From Huaxiibacter chinensis (lineage in GTDB: Bacteria > Pseudomonadota > Gammaproteobacteria > Enterobacterales > Enterobacteriaceae), in the NCBI RefSeq assembly GCF_022171985.1, contig NZ_JAJVHF010000012.1, positions 1 through 64,000 on the forward strand: a DNA stretch of 64,000 bases, written 5' to 3'. The notes under the pieces were generated by a model, which saw only the letters and a program-made list of their open reading frames with translations, had not been told where the DNA came from and made no database searches. The first letter of the stretch is position 1. The number at the start of each line of letters is the position of its first letter. A program made the translations under genes and the position numbers. Of this stretch, positions 52,864 through 62,034 are shown piece after piece.

Positions 52864-54519
52864 TTAGCGCATAACGCGATCGTCAACGTACTGACGTTTG
52901 TCCGGCGCAGGCGGGAAATACTGATACAGCCAGGTTTCACTGATAGCGTCGCCCTGGCAGCGCAGGAACAGGCGCATATCAACCGGATCGGTTGAATCGT
53001 TGGTCGGATACCAGTCAAAAAGAATGCGGTAGCCATCAAAAGGTTCAACGTAGAGGATTTCCACCTGCTTCGCCTCTCCGTTCGACAGCGTGATCACCGG
53101 TTCAATGCCTTTTGGCGCGGCCGCTTTCAAATCCCCGCCGATGAAATCAATCGCGAACCGTCGTGCCCAGACTTTCGGGTAGTTTTCACCCGGCGCCCAG
53201 CCTTCCGGGAAGCCGCCCATGCCGGTACGCGTCGCGAAGACATTGGCCAGCGGAGAGCGCACGGGAGGTTTGGCGCTCCAGTAAAGCCGATATTTATAAT
53301 TCAGCTCATCGCCCGCTTTGATCGCTTTTTCGGGTTGCCAGAAACAGACCACGTTATCCAGCGTTTCGCCGGTAGTGGGGATCTCCATCAGCCCAACGGT
53401 GCCTTTGCCCCACTGGTTACGCGGCTCGACCCACAGGCTTGGACGCTTGTTGTACCAGCCCATAATATCCTGATAGTGCGAGAAATCCCGGTCAAGCTGC
53501 AGCAGACCAAATCCCTTCGGGTTTTTGTCTTCGAAGGCGTTGAACTGCAGTTTCTGCGGGTTATTAAGCGGACGACAGATCCACTCACCGTTTCCGCGCC
53601 ACATAGCCAGGCGATCGGAATCGTGAATTTGCGGATGAATCGTGTCACACATCCGGCGCTCGTTGTTACCGCAGCTGAACATACTGGTCATGGGCGATAT
53701 ACCCAGCTGTTTGATGTCCTTACGGGCATACAGGCGATTTTCGACGTCCATGATGACCTGCGTTTTTTCGCAGTGAATTACAAATTTGTACGCCCCGGTA
53801 ATGCTTGGGCTGTCGAGCAGCGCGTAGACGGTAAAGGTGGTATCACCAGGTTTAACCGTCTCGAACCAGAACGACGTGAAGTCCGGGAACTCTTCCGGCG
53901 TATCGGTAAAGGTATCCACCGCCAGACCGCGCGCGGAAAGACCATACTGATAGGTATCATCCACCGCACGGAAGTAGCTCGCGCCGAGGAAAGAGACAAT
54001 GTCGCGACGGGCCAGTTCAGGGGCTTTAAAGGCGCGGAAACCGGCAAAACCTAAATCGCGCTGCCCTTCAAGCTGGCGGGTATCAACGTCGGTGTCGTGA
54101 TAGGTAAAGAGTTCAGGGCGGAAATGAATCTCTCGCGCCTGAGACGTGCCCGCATCCACAGAGAACATACGAACGCGACGGCGGAATCCCATGCCCATAT
54201 GGAAAAACTGTACGTCTAACTGACGATTTTCAACGTTGTTCCACAGCGACTGTTTCGCGTCGTACTGAATCGCGTTGTAGGCCTGCGGCGTCATGGTTGC
54301 CAGCGTCTCAGGGAGGGGTCGCGGTGCCCCGCCCCAGGCGTTTTGGGACAGATCCTGCGCCATGGACTGCAGCACAGAGAAGTCAAAACGGCGGCTTTGA
54401 CCGTCGGCAATATCCGATTCTGCGGCAAAGGCCGCGCGGGAAAAGAGCGTCGAGAGTCCGGCCGTGCCGCTCAGCGCAGCCATTGCCATCGAACCTTGTA
54501 AAAAACGTCTGCGATTCAT
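52864..54519 (-). CDS. opgD: Glucan biosynthesis protein D (OpgD/MdoD)
   Basis: 551 residues from the ATG at 54519, equal to E. coli OpgD. It opens with a twin-arginine signal, [17 protein letters not shown], cleaved after AFAA. The mature protein has the OpgG/OpgD beta-sandwich ([43 protein letters not shown]). It acts in the periplasm on the backbone of osmoregulated glucans. The longer frame to 54603 would remove the Tat signal from the N-terminus. The ribosome site is poor. Confidence 0.95.
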   Translation of the reverse strand: MNRRRFLQGSMAMAALSGTAGLSTLFSRAAFAAESDIADGQSRRFDFSVLQSMAQDLSQNAWGGAPRPLPETLATMTPQAYNAIQYDAKQSLWNNVENRQLDVQFFHMGMGFRRRVRMFSVDAGTSQAREIHFRPELFTYHDTDVDTRQLEGQRDLGFAGFRAFKAPELARRDIVSFLGASYFRAVDDTYQYGLSARGLAVDTFTDTPEEFPDFTSFWFETVKPGDTTFTVYALLDSPSITGAYKFVIHCEKTQVIMDVENRLYARKDIKQLGISPMTSMFSCGNNERRMCDTIHPQIHDSDRLAMWRGNGEWICRPLNNPQKLQFNAFEDKNPKGFGLLQLDRDFSHYQDIMGWYNKRPSLWVEPRNQWGKGTVGLMEIPTTGETLDNVVCFWQPEKAIKAGDELNYKYRLYWSAKPPVRSPLANVFATRTGMGGFPEGWAPGENYPKVWARRFAIDFIGGDLKAAAPKGIEPVITLSNGEAKQVEILYVEPFDGYRILFDWYPTNDSTDPVDMRLFLRCQGDAISETWLYQYFPPAPDKRQYVDDRVMR

Positions 54520-54710
54520 GCCTGAGAATACGTCCTTATGGCTGTGTGAATGAATTTCGCGCCTGGCAAAACAACGGCAGGAAAGAACGCACAGCCTAAA
54601 CAAAAATGGTTAAAAATCCAATTGTTGAGCGGCGATTATCTGAGCAAAGCGAGAAATATTTTCTGTCGAGGGGAATGGGCTGAAATGGGCGTAAAGTTAC
54701 GTATAAAAAA

Positions 54711-54747
54711 TTAAAAAAGCCCCTGATGGACATCGTCACCAGGGGCT
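54711..54747 (-). terminator. Terminator of the aminotransferase/binding-protein operon
   Basis: On the minus strand AGCCCCTG and CAGGGGCT pair around 14 nt, followed by TTTTTT, just after the binding-protein gene. Confidence 0.85.
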
Positions 54748-54764
54748 AATCAGGCGCATTATTT

Positions 54765-55538
54765 TTATTTTACGCTGACATCAATTCCGGGAAAATATTT
54801 CTTCGCCAGAGCGTCAATAGTGCCGTCAGCGCGTACTTTCTCTATCGCCGCATCGAGCTGCTGCCGGGTGGCCTCGTCACCCTTGCGCAGCCCGAATCCG
54901 ATCCCGCTTCCCAGGATCGTGTCGTCAGAGACGGGTTTGCCGATAAAACCAAACCCTTTTCCCTGCGGCTTGCTGAGGAAACCTGCCTGTCCGGCGGCGG
55001 ACATCACCAGAGAGGCGTCAATGCGGCCGTTCAGCAAATCTCCCCAGGCCATATTCTGATCTTTATAAGACACCACGGTGACACCGTGTTTTTCCCAGTG
55101 CTCTTTAGCGTAGGTTTCCTGAATGGAACCTTGCAACACGCCTATCGTTTTGCCTTTCAGCCCTTCTGGCGTGGCTTCCATCGCAGCCCCGGCCTTGCCG
55201 ACCAGCTGAGAGGGGATCCGATAGACAGGCTGGGTGAAATCGATACTTTTACGACGCTGCTCGGTAATGTTCATTGCCGAGTTAATAGCGTCAAATTTCT
55301 TCGCCATCAGCCCCGGGATTAATGCATCAAAGGAGGTTTCGACCCAGCTGCATTTCAGTGACGCCGCTTTGCAGATCGCCTTGCCCAGATCAACGTCAAA
55401 GCCTTCCAGCTCGCCGGAGGCATTACGGCTCTCGAACGGTGGATACTCTGCTTCCAGACCGTAACGTAGCTCGGTGGCCGCAAACGAAGAAAATGTACAC
55501 AGCAATCCCATGCCGGCAACTAACGCGCGTAATGTCAT
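54765..55538 (-). CDS. Amino-acid ABC transporter substrate-binding protein (HisJ/ArgT-like)
   Basis: 257 residues from the ATG at 55538 (AAGGAG), signal peptide 1-20 ending SFAAT. Family 3 binding protein: LRYGLEAEYPPFESRNASGELEGFDVDLGKAICKAAS, MNITEQRRKSIDFTQPVYR and GVLQGSIQETYAKEHW match lysine/arginine/ornithine- and histidine-binding proteins. No permease or ATPase accompanies it; it probably shares the HisQMP membrane complex. It is 10 bp after an aminotransferase gene, so they are co-transcribed. Confidence 0.88.
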   Translation of the reverse strand: MTLRALVAGMGLLCTFSSFAATELRYGLEAEYPPFESRNASGELEGFDVDLGKAICKAASLKCSWVETSFDALIPGLMAKKFDAINSAMNITEQRRKSIDFTQPVYRIPSQLVGKAGAAMEATPEGLKGKTIGVLQGSIQETYAKEHWEKHGVTVVSYKDQNMAWGDLLNGRIDASLVMSAAGQAGFLSKPQGKGFGFIGKPVSDDTILGSGIGFGLRKGDEATRQQLDAAIEKVRADGTIDALAKKYFPGIDVSVK

Positions 55539-55548
55539 GTAAAACTCC

Positions 55549-56718
55549 TTAGCGTGGTTTAACCCGACACAGGGCCTGGGCACCTGCCCGTAACGTCGCC
55601 TCATCTTTCGCAAAAGAGAGACGAATCAGTTTATTGTCCGTACCGTCCGCGTAAAACGCCGACAGCGGGATGGTGGCAACGCCGCACTCGGTGATCAGCC
55701 GCTTAACCATGTCGCTGTCGCGCTCATCGCTGAAGTGGCTGTAATCTGCCAGCAGGAAAAAGGAGCCAGCACTCGGCAGCAGCCTGAACGGCGATTCCAT
55801 CAGCAGATTTTGCAGCAAATCGCGTTTGCGTTGATAAAACGCCGCCAGCGAAAGCCAGGTCTGCGGGTCGGCCATGTGTTCAGCAAATGCGTACTGCATG
55901 GGGGTATCGGCAGAAAACATCAGAAATTGATGCACCTTGCAGATCTCATCCATCAGTTCGGCTGGCGCTACACAATACCCCACCCGCCAGCCGGTGACGT
56001 GATAGGTTTTTCCGAAGGATGAAATCACCACGCTGCGTTCGGCCAGCGCCGGGTGTGTTGCCATTCCGTGGTGCGGCTTGCCGTCAAAAACGACGTGTTC
56101 ATACACTTCGTCAGACAAAATGATGATGTCGGTATGGCGCGTTATCGCCGCAAGCTGGTGAAGATCCTCGGCCGAGAAGACCTGACCACTGGGATTATGC
56201 GGAGTATTAACAATGATCATACGGGTGCGCGAGGTCACCGCCGCACGCACCTCATCCCAGTTCACGGCAAAATCGGGGACCGTGAGCTTTATGGCTATCG
56301 GCGTTGCGCCCTGGAGCCGCACGATTGGCGCATAGCTATCGAAAGAGGGTTCAAAGTAAATCACCTCATCCCCCGGATGCACCAGCCCGCTGATGGCAGA
56401 ATAAAGCCCTTCGCTGGCGCTCGCCGTGATCAGCACTTCGTTGTTCGCATCGTAGCGAGTGCCGTACAGGGTCTCGATCTTATCGGCAATGCGTTCTTTT
56501 AAGGACTGCAGTCCGGTCATGGCCGCGTACTGATTATGATTCTCTTCCATTGCCCGCGTCACGCCCGCAATGAGCGCCGGGTCGCAGGAGAAATTAGGCG
56601 CCCCCTGAGAAAGATTGATGGCGTTGTGTTGTGCTGAGAGTTGACCGATCACGGTAAAAATCGTGGTGCCAACGTCAGGCAATTTAGAACGGGTATGCAC
56701 CGGAGTACGCAGAGTCAT
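55549..56718 (-). CDS. Class I/II PLP aminotransferase, YbdL-like
   Basis: 389 residues from the ATG at 56718 (AAGGAT). PLP lysine in SSFGKTYHVTGWRVGY; NTPHNPSGQVFS, and LSDEVYEHVVFDGKPH supply cofactor contacts. It is closest to E. coli YbdL, a methionine/aromatic amino-acid aminotransferase, but at a different locus and beside a cationic-type amino-acid binding protein, so its substrate may differ. Divergent from a LysR gene. Confidence 0.88.
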   Translation of the reverse strand: MTLRTPVHTRSKLPDVGTTIFTVIGQLSAQHNAINLSQGAPNFSCDPALIAGVTRAMEENHNQYAAMTGLQSLKERIADKIETLYGTRYDANNEVLITASASEGLYSAISGLVHPGDEVIYFEPSFDSYAPIVRLQGATPIAIKLTVPDFAVNWDEVRAAVTSRTRMIIVNTPHNPSGQVFSAEDLHQLAAITRHTDIIILSDEVYEHVVFDGKPHHGMATHPALAERSVVISSFGKTYHVTGWRVGYCVAPAELMDEICKVHQFLMFSADTPMQYAFAEHMADPQTWLSLAAFYQRKRDLLQNLLMESPFRLLPSAGSFFLLADYSHFSDERDSDMVKRLITECGVATIPLSAFYADGTDNKLIRLSFAKDEATLRAGAQALCRVKPR

Positions 56719-56734
56719 CGTCAATCCTTCTCGT

Positions 56735-56753
56735 GAATAATGCATAACTATTC
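56735..56753. promoter_or_regulatory. Candidate LysR site A (GAATA-N9-TATTC)
   Basis: GAATA (56735-56739) and TATTC (56749-56753) form a perfect 5-bp dyad close to the aminotransferase start. Confidence 0.35.
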
Positions 56754-56775
56754 AAACAGCATCTCTGTTGCCGCG

Positions 56776-56788
56776 ACAATCGAATTGT
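56776..56788. promoter_or_regulatory. Candidate LysR site B (ACAAT-N3-ATTGT)
   Basis: A 13-bp palindrome in the middle of the divergent spacer between the aminotransferase and the LysR gene. Confidence 0.4.
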
Positions 56789-56830
56789 TGTCATAATAGC
56801 CATGATCAAAATGCATACCTGGAGTGTTTT

Positions 56831-57673
56831 ATGTCGCGCCGTTCCTTTCCACATACTGCTGTGGACGCTTTTTTGGTTACCGCACGCCGCCTGAACCTGA
56901 CACATGCGGCGAAAGATCTTTGCCTGACACAAGGCGCGGTCAGTCGTAAGATCGCGACGCTCGAGGCCTGGTTTGGTTTTCCTCTTTTTGAACGCCACGC
57001 GCGGGGATTGCGACTCTCTCCTCAGGGCAGCGCCCTGCTGCCCGACCTCCAGGCGGCGTATGAGCAGCTTCTGACCGTGGTGGATCAGGCGCGGGCACAG
57101 CAAACCGTCGTTCGCCTTAAGGTACCGACATGCGCCATGCGCTGGCTGGTGCCCAAATTACTTCATCTGGAGCGCGAACAGCCCGAGCTCCAGATCGCGC
57201 TGACCACCACCACCGATCACACCGTGAATTTCAAAACGGAATCCTGTGATGCAGCCATCGTTTTTGGCACGCATTTGAGCGCCGGTGACCTGCTGTTCGA
57301 AGAGAGGCTAACGCCGGTGATGAACCCGTTTCGGGCCAGTTCCACGCTGGATAAATTGACGCTACTCCATCCGACGCGGGATAAAACGGACTGGTCGCTA
57401 TGGCTGTCGAAGCAAGAGGGTTTTTCGCTCGCTATGCATAAAAATCAACACTTCGACACCATGGATTTAGCCATTACGGCGGCCATTCAGGGGTTAGGGG
57501 TTGCGATTGCCGATGAAACGCTGGTCGAAGAGGATGTGCGTGCCGGTCGTCTGGTGCGCCCTTACGACCTGAGCGTGAAAACCGGCGCCAGCTATCGTCT
57601 GGTGCTCCGCGACTCTCGCGGCAAAGCCGCCGGGCTTGCCGCGTTTCGCGCATGTTTGCTTAATCAAGGCTGA
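56831..57673 (+). CDS. LysR-family regulator, GcvA-like
   Basis: 280 residues from the ATG at 56831 (GGAG upstream). The N-terminal winged helix AFLVTARRLNLTHAAKDLCLTQGAVSRKIATLEAWFGFPLFER is of the GcvA/AmpR branch; the effector domain follows (AAIQGLGVAIADETLVEEDV). It is divergent from the aminotransferase and binding-protein operon, its probable target. Inducer unknown. Ends with a 14-bp overlap with the carboxylesterase gene. Confidence 0.88.
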   Translation: MSRRSFPHTAVDAFLVTARRLNLTHAAKDLCLTQGAVSRKIATLEAWFGFPLFERHARGLRLSPQGSALLPDLQAAYEQLLTVVDQARAQQTVVRLKVPTCAMRWLVPKLLHLEREQPELQIALTTTTDHTVNFKTESCDAAIVFGTHLSAGDLLFEERLTPVMNPFRASSTLDKLTLLHPTRDKTDWSLWLSKQEGFSLAMHKNQHFDTMDLAITAAIQGLGVAIADETLVEEDVRAGRLVRPYDLSVKTGASYRLVLRDSRGKAAGLAAFRACLLNQG

Positions 57674-59168
57674 CGTGATGCTTCATGACCCGTTTAAAGA
57701 GGCTCATACGGGCACGCATAAATCGTTTTTCCAGCTTAAATCCTGCATTTTTATGCACCCCAAGGCGCATTAATACATCCCGCCCTTTTTTACAGGCAGG
57801 CCATCGTACAGGCCCATTTAACGCCTCACCGGAGGGGCTGGCGTGACGGGCAAATTCGACCCAGTAATCGGCCACCTGTGCGGCAAACGTCAGGTCCCGT
57901 TCGTTCACATACGTCCGCGACGGCTCAACCTGACCAAGGGTATCAAACACGTACGGCACGTCGTTGCCGTGCCAGGCACCGTGGAGGTAGGTGTCATGCT
58001 CTGCCTCTGCGACATAATCAAACCAGTAACGCCAGCAGGGAACGCCAAGGCGTTGTTGCGCCTGCATCACAACATAGCCCAGGGTGGTAAAGGCCATATC
58101 GCGACACACTTCCCGGCCGAGAGCTTCATCTCCTTTTATCCCCGGATAGAGCAGTTTGATCAGGCCAAGACCGAACCGACGTTCACGTCTGAGCTTTTGA
58201 ATCTGATCGGCCAGGTCGATACCAAATACCGACATGACGCTCGCTTCATCGCTATTTGAACCAATCATCACCGGCACAGGGTGCTGCTGCGCGGCAAAAA
58301 AGAGATCCAGCATGGGAACCGGCAGGACGCAATCTCCGGCGATGGGCGCCGGTCCTGTATTCAGCGGTGCCGCCAGCGGCCAGAACGCCTCGGCAGGAAG
58401 GGCCCGAAGCTGTTCTGCTGTAGCATTCTTAAGGCCGAAATGGGCGGCCAGCGCCTCACCTTTTTTCAGCGCCTGCTCACGCGGCGTGTCCGGTAACGTA
58501 TAGCCGCTTTGCACGATTGCTTTGTGAAACAGCCCGTTAGCCAGCGGCGATGCCAGTAAGGACAGCGTGCTTCGGGCACCAGCAGATTCGCCAAACAGCG
58601 TGACGTTATCAGGGTCCCCGCCGAAACTGGCGATATTGTCCCGAACCCACTCCAGCGCGGCAATCTGATCCAGCAACGCAAAGTTATTTACCGCCCGCGA
58701 TTCTTCCCCTTCCAGAGCCGGATGGGCAAAGAAACCCAGGTGCCCCAGCCGGTAATTCACGGTGACGATCACCACGTCGCGTCGGGCCAGGGATTTTCCG
58801 TTATAAGGAGGCAGCCCGCCCGAGCCGATCGTGAAACCGCCGCCGTGCAGCCAGACCATCACCGGCAGCGCGTTCGGCCGTTTAACCGGAGACCAGACGT
58901 TAAGGTAGAGACAATCTTCCGAGAACTGCCCCGGATCGCCCCCGCCTAATGCCTTGCAATACTCGCTGCTTTGCCAGCTTGAGGCCGAAAACGCGTGAGC
59001 GTCCCGTACCCCTTCCCAGGCTTTGGGCGGCTGCGGGGAGCGCCAGCGCAGTGCGCCAACGGGTGGCGCGGCGAAAGGAATGCCACACCAGACATGTACA
59101 TCGTCATCGGTAAAACCAAGCAGTGCGCCCTGGCGCGTTTCAACCACAGGGGTAGAGGGATTATGCAT
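57660..59168 (-). CDS. Type B carboxylesterase
   Basis: 502 residues, alpha/beta hydrolase of the carboxylesterase/cholinesterase family: oxyanion-hole HGGG (108-111, VMVWLHGGGFTIGSGG), the nucleophile S195 in LFGESAGARS, the EDCLYLNVWSP signature, and late glutamate and histidine regions (GSNSDEASV; HGAWHGNDVPYVF). No signal peptide, so it is cytoplasmic. Substrate not predictable. Same strand as ydcJ, 42 bp after it, so possibly co-transcribed. Confidence 0.88.
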   Translation of the reverse strand: MHNPSTPVVETRQGALLGFTDDDVHVWCGIPFAAPPVGALRWRSPQPPKAWEGVRDAHAFSASSWQSSEYCKALGGGDPGQFSEDCLYLNVWSPVKRPNALPVMVWLHGGGFTIGSGGLPPYNGKSLARRDVVIVTVNYRLGHLGFFAHPALEGEESRAVNNFALLDQIAALEWVRDNIASFGGDPDNVTLFGESAGARSTLSLLASPLANGLFHKAIVQSGYTLPDTPREQALKKGEALAAHFGLKNATAEQLRALPAEAFWPLAAPLNTGPAPIAGDCVLPVPMLDLFFAAQQHPVPVMIGSNSDEASVMSVFGIDLADQIQKLRRERRFGLGLIKLLYPGIKGDEALGREVCRDMAFTTLGYVVMQAQQRLGVPCWRYWFDYVAEAEHDTYLHGAWHGNDVPYVFDTLGQVEPSRTYVNERDLTFAAQVADYWVEFARHASPSGEALNGPVRWPACKKGRDVLMRLGVHKNAGFKLEKRFMRARMSLFKRVMKHHVSLD

Positions 59169-59210
59169 AACGTCCTTCTTGTTCCATCACACCCCTGCAG
59201 AATAACCTGT

Positions 59211-60554
59211 TCAGAGCAAACCACAACGCCGTTTGCTACGCGCTTCTGCCTCCTCATAGAGGGTAAACTCATCCAGAACCGGTGCGCCCAGCGCCTCTTC
59301 AAACGCGTGGCGGCTGGCGTTGCCGTGGCTTCGCGCCTGCGTTTCATTCCCCAGATTAGACTGGAAAATCCCCGCCGCGCTGACCGGAAGAAAATCCTCA
59401 TAGGTGATGGGCTGCGCCACCATCCAGCCGCGTTCAATCAGCGGTTGCGGATCATCTCCCGGGCGAAATGCCTGCCGGTGCGCCTCGCCTGCCGGGGTTA
59501 AACGGTAGCGAAAATAGGCCAGCTCCTGGCGGCGCAAAAACATCTCGCTGTCCGGGAAGGCCTGAAAAACGTCGCGTAAATGCAGCTGATGCGTCAGATT
59601 ATCTTTGCCGGTTCCGGCTTCGCTCAGCAGGCGGTCATACAACGCGCGCCCTTTCGGCGTAAGCGCTACGCCCCGCTGTTCAATTTCGCCAAAACGCGCC
59701 GTGTGCGTTCCGGCATGTTCACCGGCAAACAGAATCGGCTCCTCCAGCGCTTTAAAACTGGTCTGACGCAGCAGAACCGGCACATCGCGTCGCGGCGGCC
59801 CCTCGATCAACACTTTCGGTTCAATACCGTATTTCGGCATCAGCTCCTGAGCCCGATCGATATCGAGCGTGCGGGGCGTCAGATGGTTGATATGACAGCC
59901 GGGAAAACAGACCACATCCGCAATAAGACGGTGTTCGTTATGCAGTGCCAGGTAGGTTTCCCGATCGACAATAGCGTGGCGGTGCCAGCGAAACGTCTCC
60001 AGAGCCTCCTGCACAAACTCTTCCATCTGCGGCTGGGTAAACTGGCCTTGTGCTTCATGCAGGTCGATCAGCGCCAGGCAGCGCGGTGTAAAGATCTGAC
60101 GACGCGACAGTATTTCAGCCGCTCGTTCACGCAGCCGAACGTTCTCGATGAGCTCAAGCCGTAAGAGCGAGGTAAACACGCGAAAGGGGTTTCGGCACAG
60201 TGCCGCATCATCAACGGGACGAAACGCGGTGGAATGCACCGGGACGCCGGCCTGTGACAGATCGTAATAGCTGACAGGAAACATCCCCATAATGGCAAAC
60301 ATGCGCCGAAGCGTTGACAGCTCCTCTGCCGTGCCCACGCGAATCGCCCCGTGACGCTCCACATTCAGGCGCGACAGCTCATCTGCGTTCGCCAGTTGTT
60401 CATGCAAGCGCGGATTATTTTCCAGTACGGCCAGATTGACGTCTGCAACGAGTTCAAGCAACGTGCCGTACTGCGGAACTTCCTTCTGGTACATCGCCGA
60501 CATAGCCTGCGAAAAGTGTTCCCGAATATCATCAGCCGTGATGGTGTTCGCCAT
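59211..60554 (-). CDS. ydcJ: 2-oxoadipate dioxygenase/decarboxylase (HglS, YdcJ)
   Basis: 447 residues, same length as E. coli YdcJ and very similar. It is a DUF1338 member with a vicinal-oxygen-chelate fold; metal ligands lie in LNVERHGAIRVG and HTARFGEIEQRGVALTPKG. Relatives (HglS) turn 2-oxoadipate into 2-hydroxyglutarate in lysine catabolism. Whether this enterobacterial protein has that substrate is inferred from the family. Divergent from ydcI across 276 bp. Confidence 0.92.
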   Translation of the reverse strand: MANTITADDIREHFSQAMSAMYQKEVPQYGTLLELVADVNLAVLENNPRLHEQLANADELSRLNVERHGAIRVGTAEELSTLRRMFAIMGMFPVSYYDLSQAGVPVHSTAFRPVDDAALCRNPFRVFTSLLRLELIENVRLRERAAEILSRRQIFTPRCLALIDLHEAQGQFTQPQMEEFVQEALETFRWHRHAIVDRETYLALHNEHRLIADVVCFPGCHINHLTPRTLDIDRAQELMPKYGIEPKVLIEGPPRRDVPVLLRQTSFKALEEPILFAGEHAGTHTARFGEIEQRGVALTPKGRALYDRLLSEAGTGKDNLTHQLHLRDVFQAFPDSEMFLRRQELAYFRYRLTPAGEAHRQAFRPGDDPQPLIERGWMVAQPITYEDFLPVSAAGIFQSNLGNETQARSHGNASRHAFEEALGAPVLDEFTLYEEAEARSKRRCGLL

Positions 60555-60830
60555 GATGTCATGCCTCCAGTGAATATTACCTGGAGTGTAGAGAAGACCG
60601 TTCCCGTCGTGGGGAAGAATTTCTGATTTGTGATCCTGACAGGCAGATGACGCTTTACTGTACTTTTTTGGCCTGCAGACAGGACCGGGAGGGCAAGAAG
60701 AGGAGATTCACCTGCCCTAAAAAACGCTTGTTACTCAAATAGATCAAATGTTAAATATATTTTGCTAGCAGGTTATCAAATTTAAACATCTTTCCTTGTC
60801 ACCCGTATCGCTCTGTTTTTAACATCGCTT

Positions 60831-61754
60831 ATGGAAAAAAATGGTTTGTTCAGTCAGCGCATACGCTTGCGCCATTTGCATACTTTTGTGGCCGTCGCTC
60901 AACAGGGAACGCTGGGGCGTGCGGCTGAAACGCTTAATTTAAGCCAGCCCGCACTTTCGAAAACGCTGAACGAACTGGAGCAGCTAACGGGAACCCGTCT
61001 CTTTAATCGTGGCCGCCTGGGCGCGCAGCTGACGCTGGTCGGCGAGCAGTTTCTCACCCATGCTGTAAAGGTGCTTGATGCGTTAAATACCGCGGGTCAG
61101 GCGTTAACCCGCAAAGATGAACAACCGGCGGACGTGGTACGCATTGGCGCCCTGCCCACGGCGGCGCTGGGGATCCTGCCTGCGGTGATCGGACAGTTTC
61201 ACAAACAGCAAAAGCACACCACGCTGCAGGTTGCCACCATGAACAATCCCATGATCCTGGCCGGACTCAAGTCGGGCGAACTGGATTTAGGGATTGGGCG
61301 TATGTCCGACCCTGAACTGATGGTGGGTCTGAATTACGAACTGCTGTTTCTGGAATCCCTGAAGCTGGTCGTGCGCCCGGATCACCCTATTCTGCGTGAC
61401 ACTGTCACCTTAAGCCGGGTGATGGAGTGGCCGGTGGTGGTTTCACCAAAAGGCACCGCACCACGGCATAACGCCGAAGTGATGCTGCAAATGCAAGGCT
61501 GTAAACTTCCTTCAGGGTGTATCGAAACGCTGTCGGCCTCCCTCTCACGCCAGTTGACGGTGGATTATGACTACGTCTGGTTTGTTCCTTCCGGCGCGGT
61601 GAAAGAAGATTTACGTCAGGGCACGCTGGTGGCTTTACCTGTTGCTTCACCCGGCGCGGGTGAGCCGATAGGCATTCTGACCCGAGTGGACAGCCCGCTC
61701 TCCAGCGGCACGCAAGCTCTGCTCAGCGCCATACGTAAATCCATGCCGGTCTAA
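60831..61754 (+). CDS. ydcI: LysR-family regulator YdcI
   Basis: 307 residues, close to E. coli YdcI: RHLHTFVAVAQQGTLGRAAETLNLSQPALSKTLNELEQLTG is the winged helix; the effector domain has VVRIGALPTAALGILPAVIGQFH. In E. coli YdcI is a conserved regulator linked to acid stress and virulence. It is divergent from ydcJ, its likely target, and ends at a strong terminator. The start has a poor ribosome site but fits the family. Confidence 0.93.
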   Translation: MEKNGLFSQRIRLRHLHTFVAVAQQGTLGRAAETLNLSQPALSKTLNELEQLTGTRLFNRGRLGAQLTLVGEQFLTHAVKVLDALNTAGQALTRKDEQPADVVRIGALPTAALGILPAVIGQFHKQQKHTTLQVATMNNPMILAGLKSGELDLGIGRMSDPELMVGLNYELLFLESLKLVVRPDHPILRDTVTLSRVMEWPVVVSPKGTAPRHNAEVMLQMQGCKLPSGCIETLSASLSRQLTVDYDYVWFVPSGAVKEDLRQGTLVALPVASPGAGEPIGILTRVDSPLSSGTQALLSAIRKSMPV

Positions 61755-61776
61755 TGACCCCACCGTCCGCATTCTG

Positions 61777-61799
61777 ACCCGCCTGTATGGCGGGTTTTT
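61777..61799 (+). terminator. ydcI terminator
   Basis: ACCCGCC (61777-61783) and GGCGGGT (61789-61795) with a TGTAT loop, then TTTT. Confidence 0.85.
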
Positions 61800-62034
61800 C
61801 ATTTAGTCAAATCATGCGAAATTATTTATTAACAATTGCGCAAAACAATTTAACAGTTTTATCATACCCGCCAATTCACCAAATGGTTCACAAACCCATT
61901 CCAGTGTGAATTTTATCGCCTGAAACAGGGCATTTTGTATGAAAACCATTATTAACCTCGAAAGAAATGACCCATTTGGTACAGATGCAGCACAGCATGC
62001 AGCGGAAGACGTCGAGGCATTACAGGAGAAAGAA

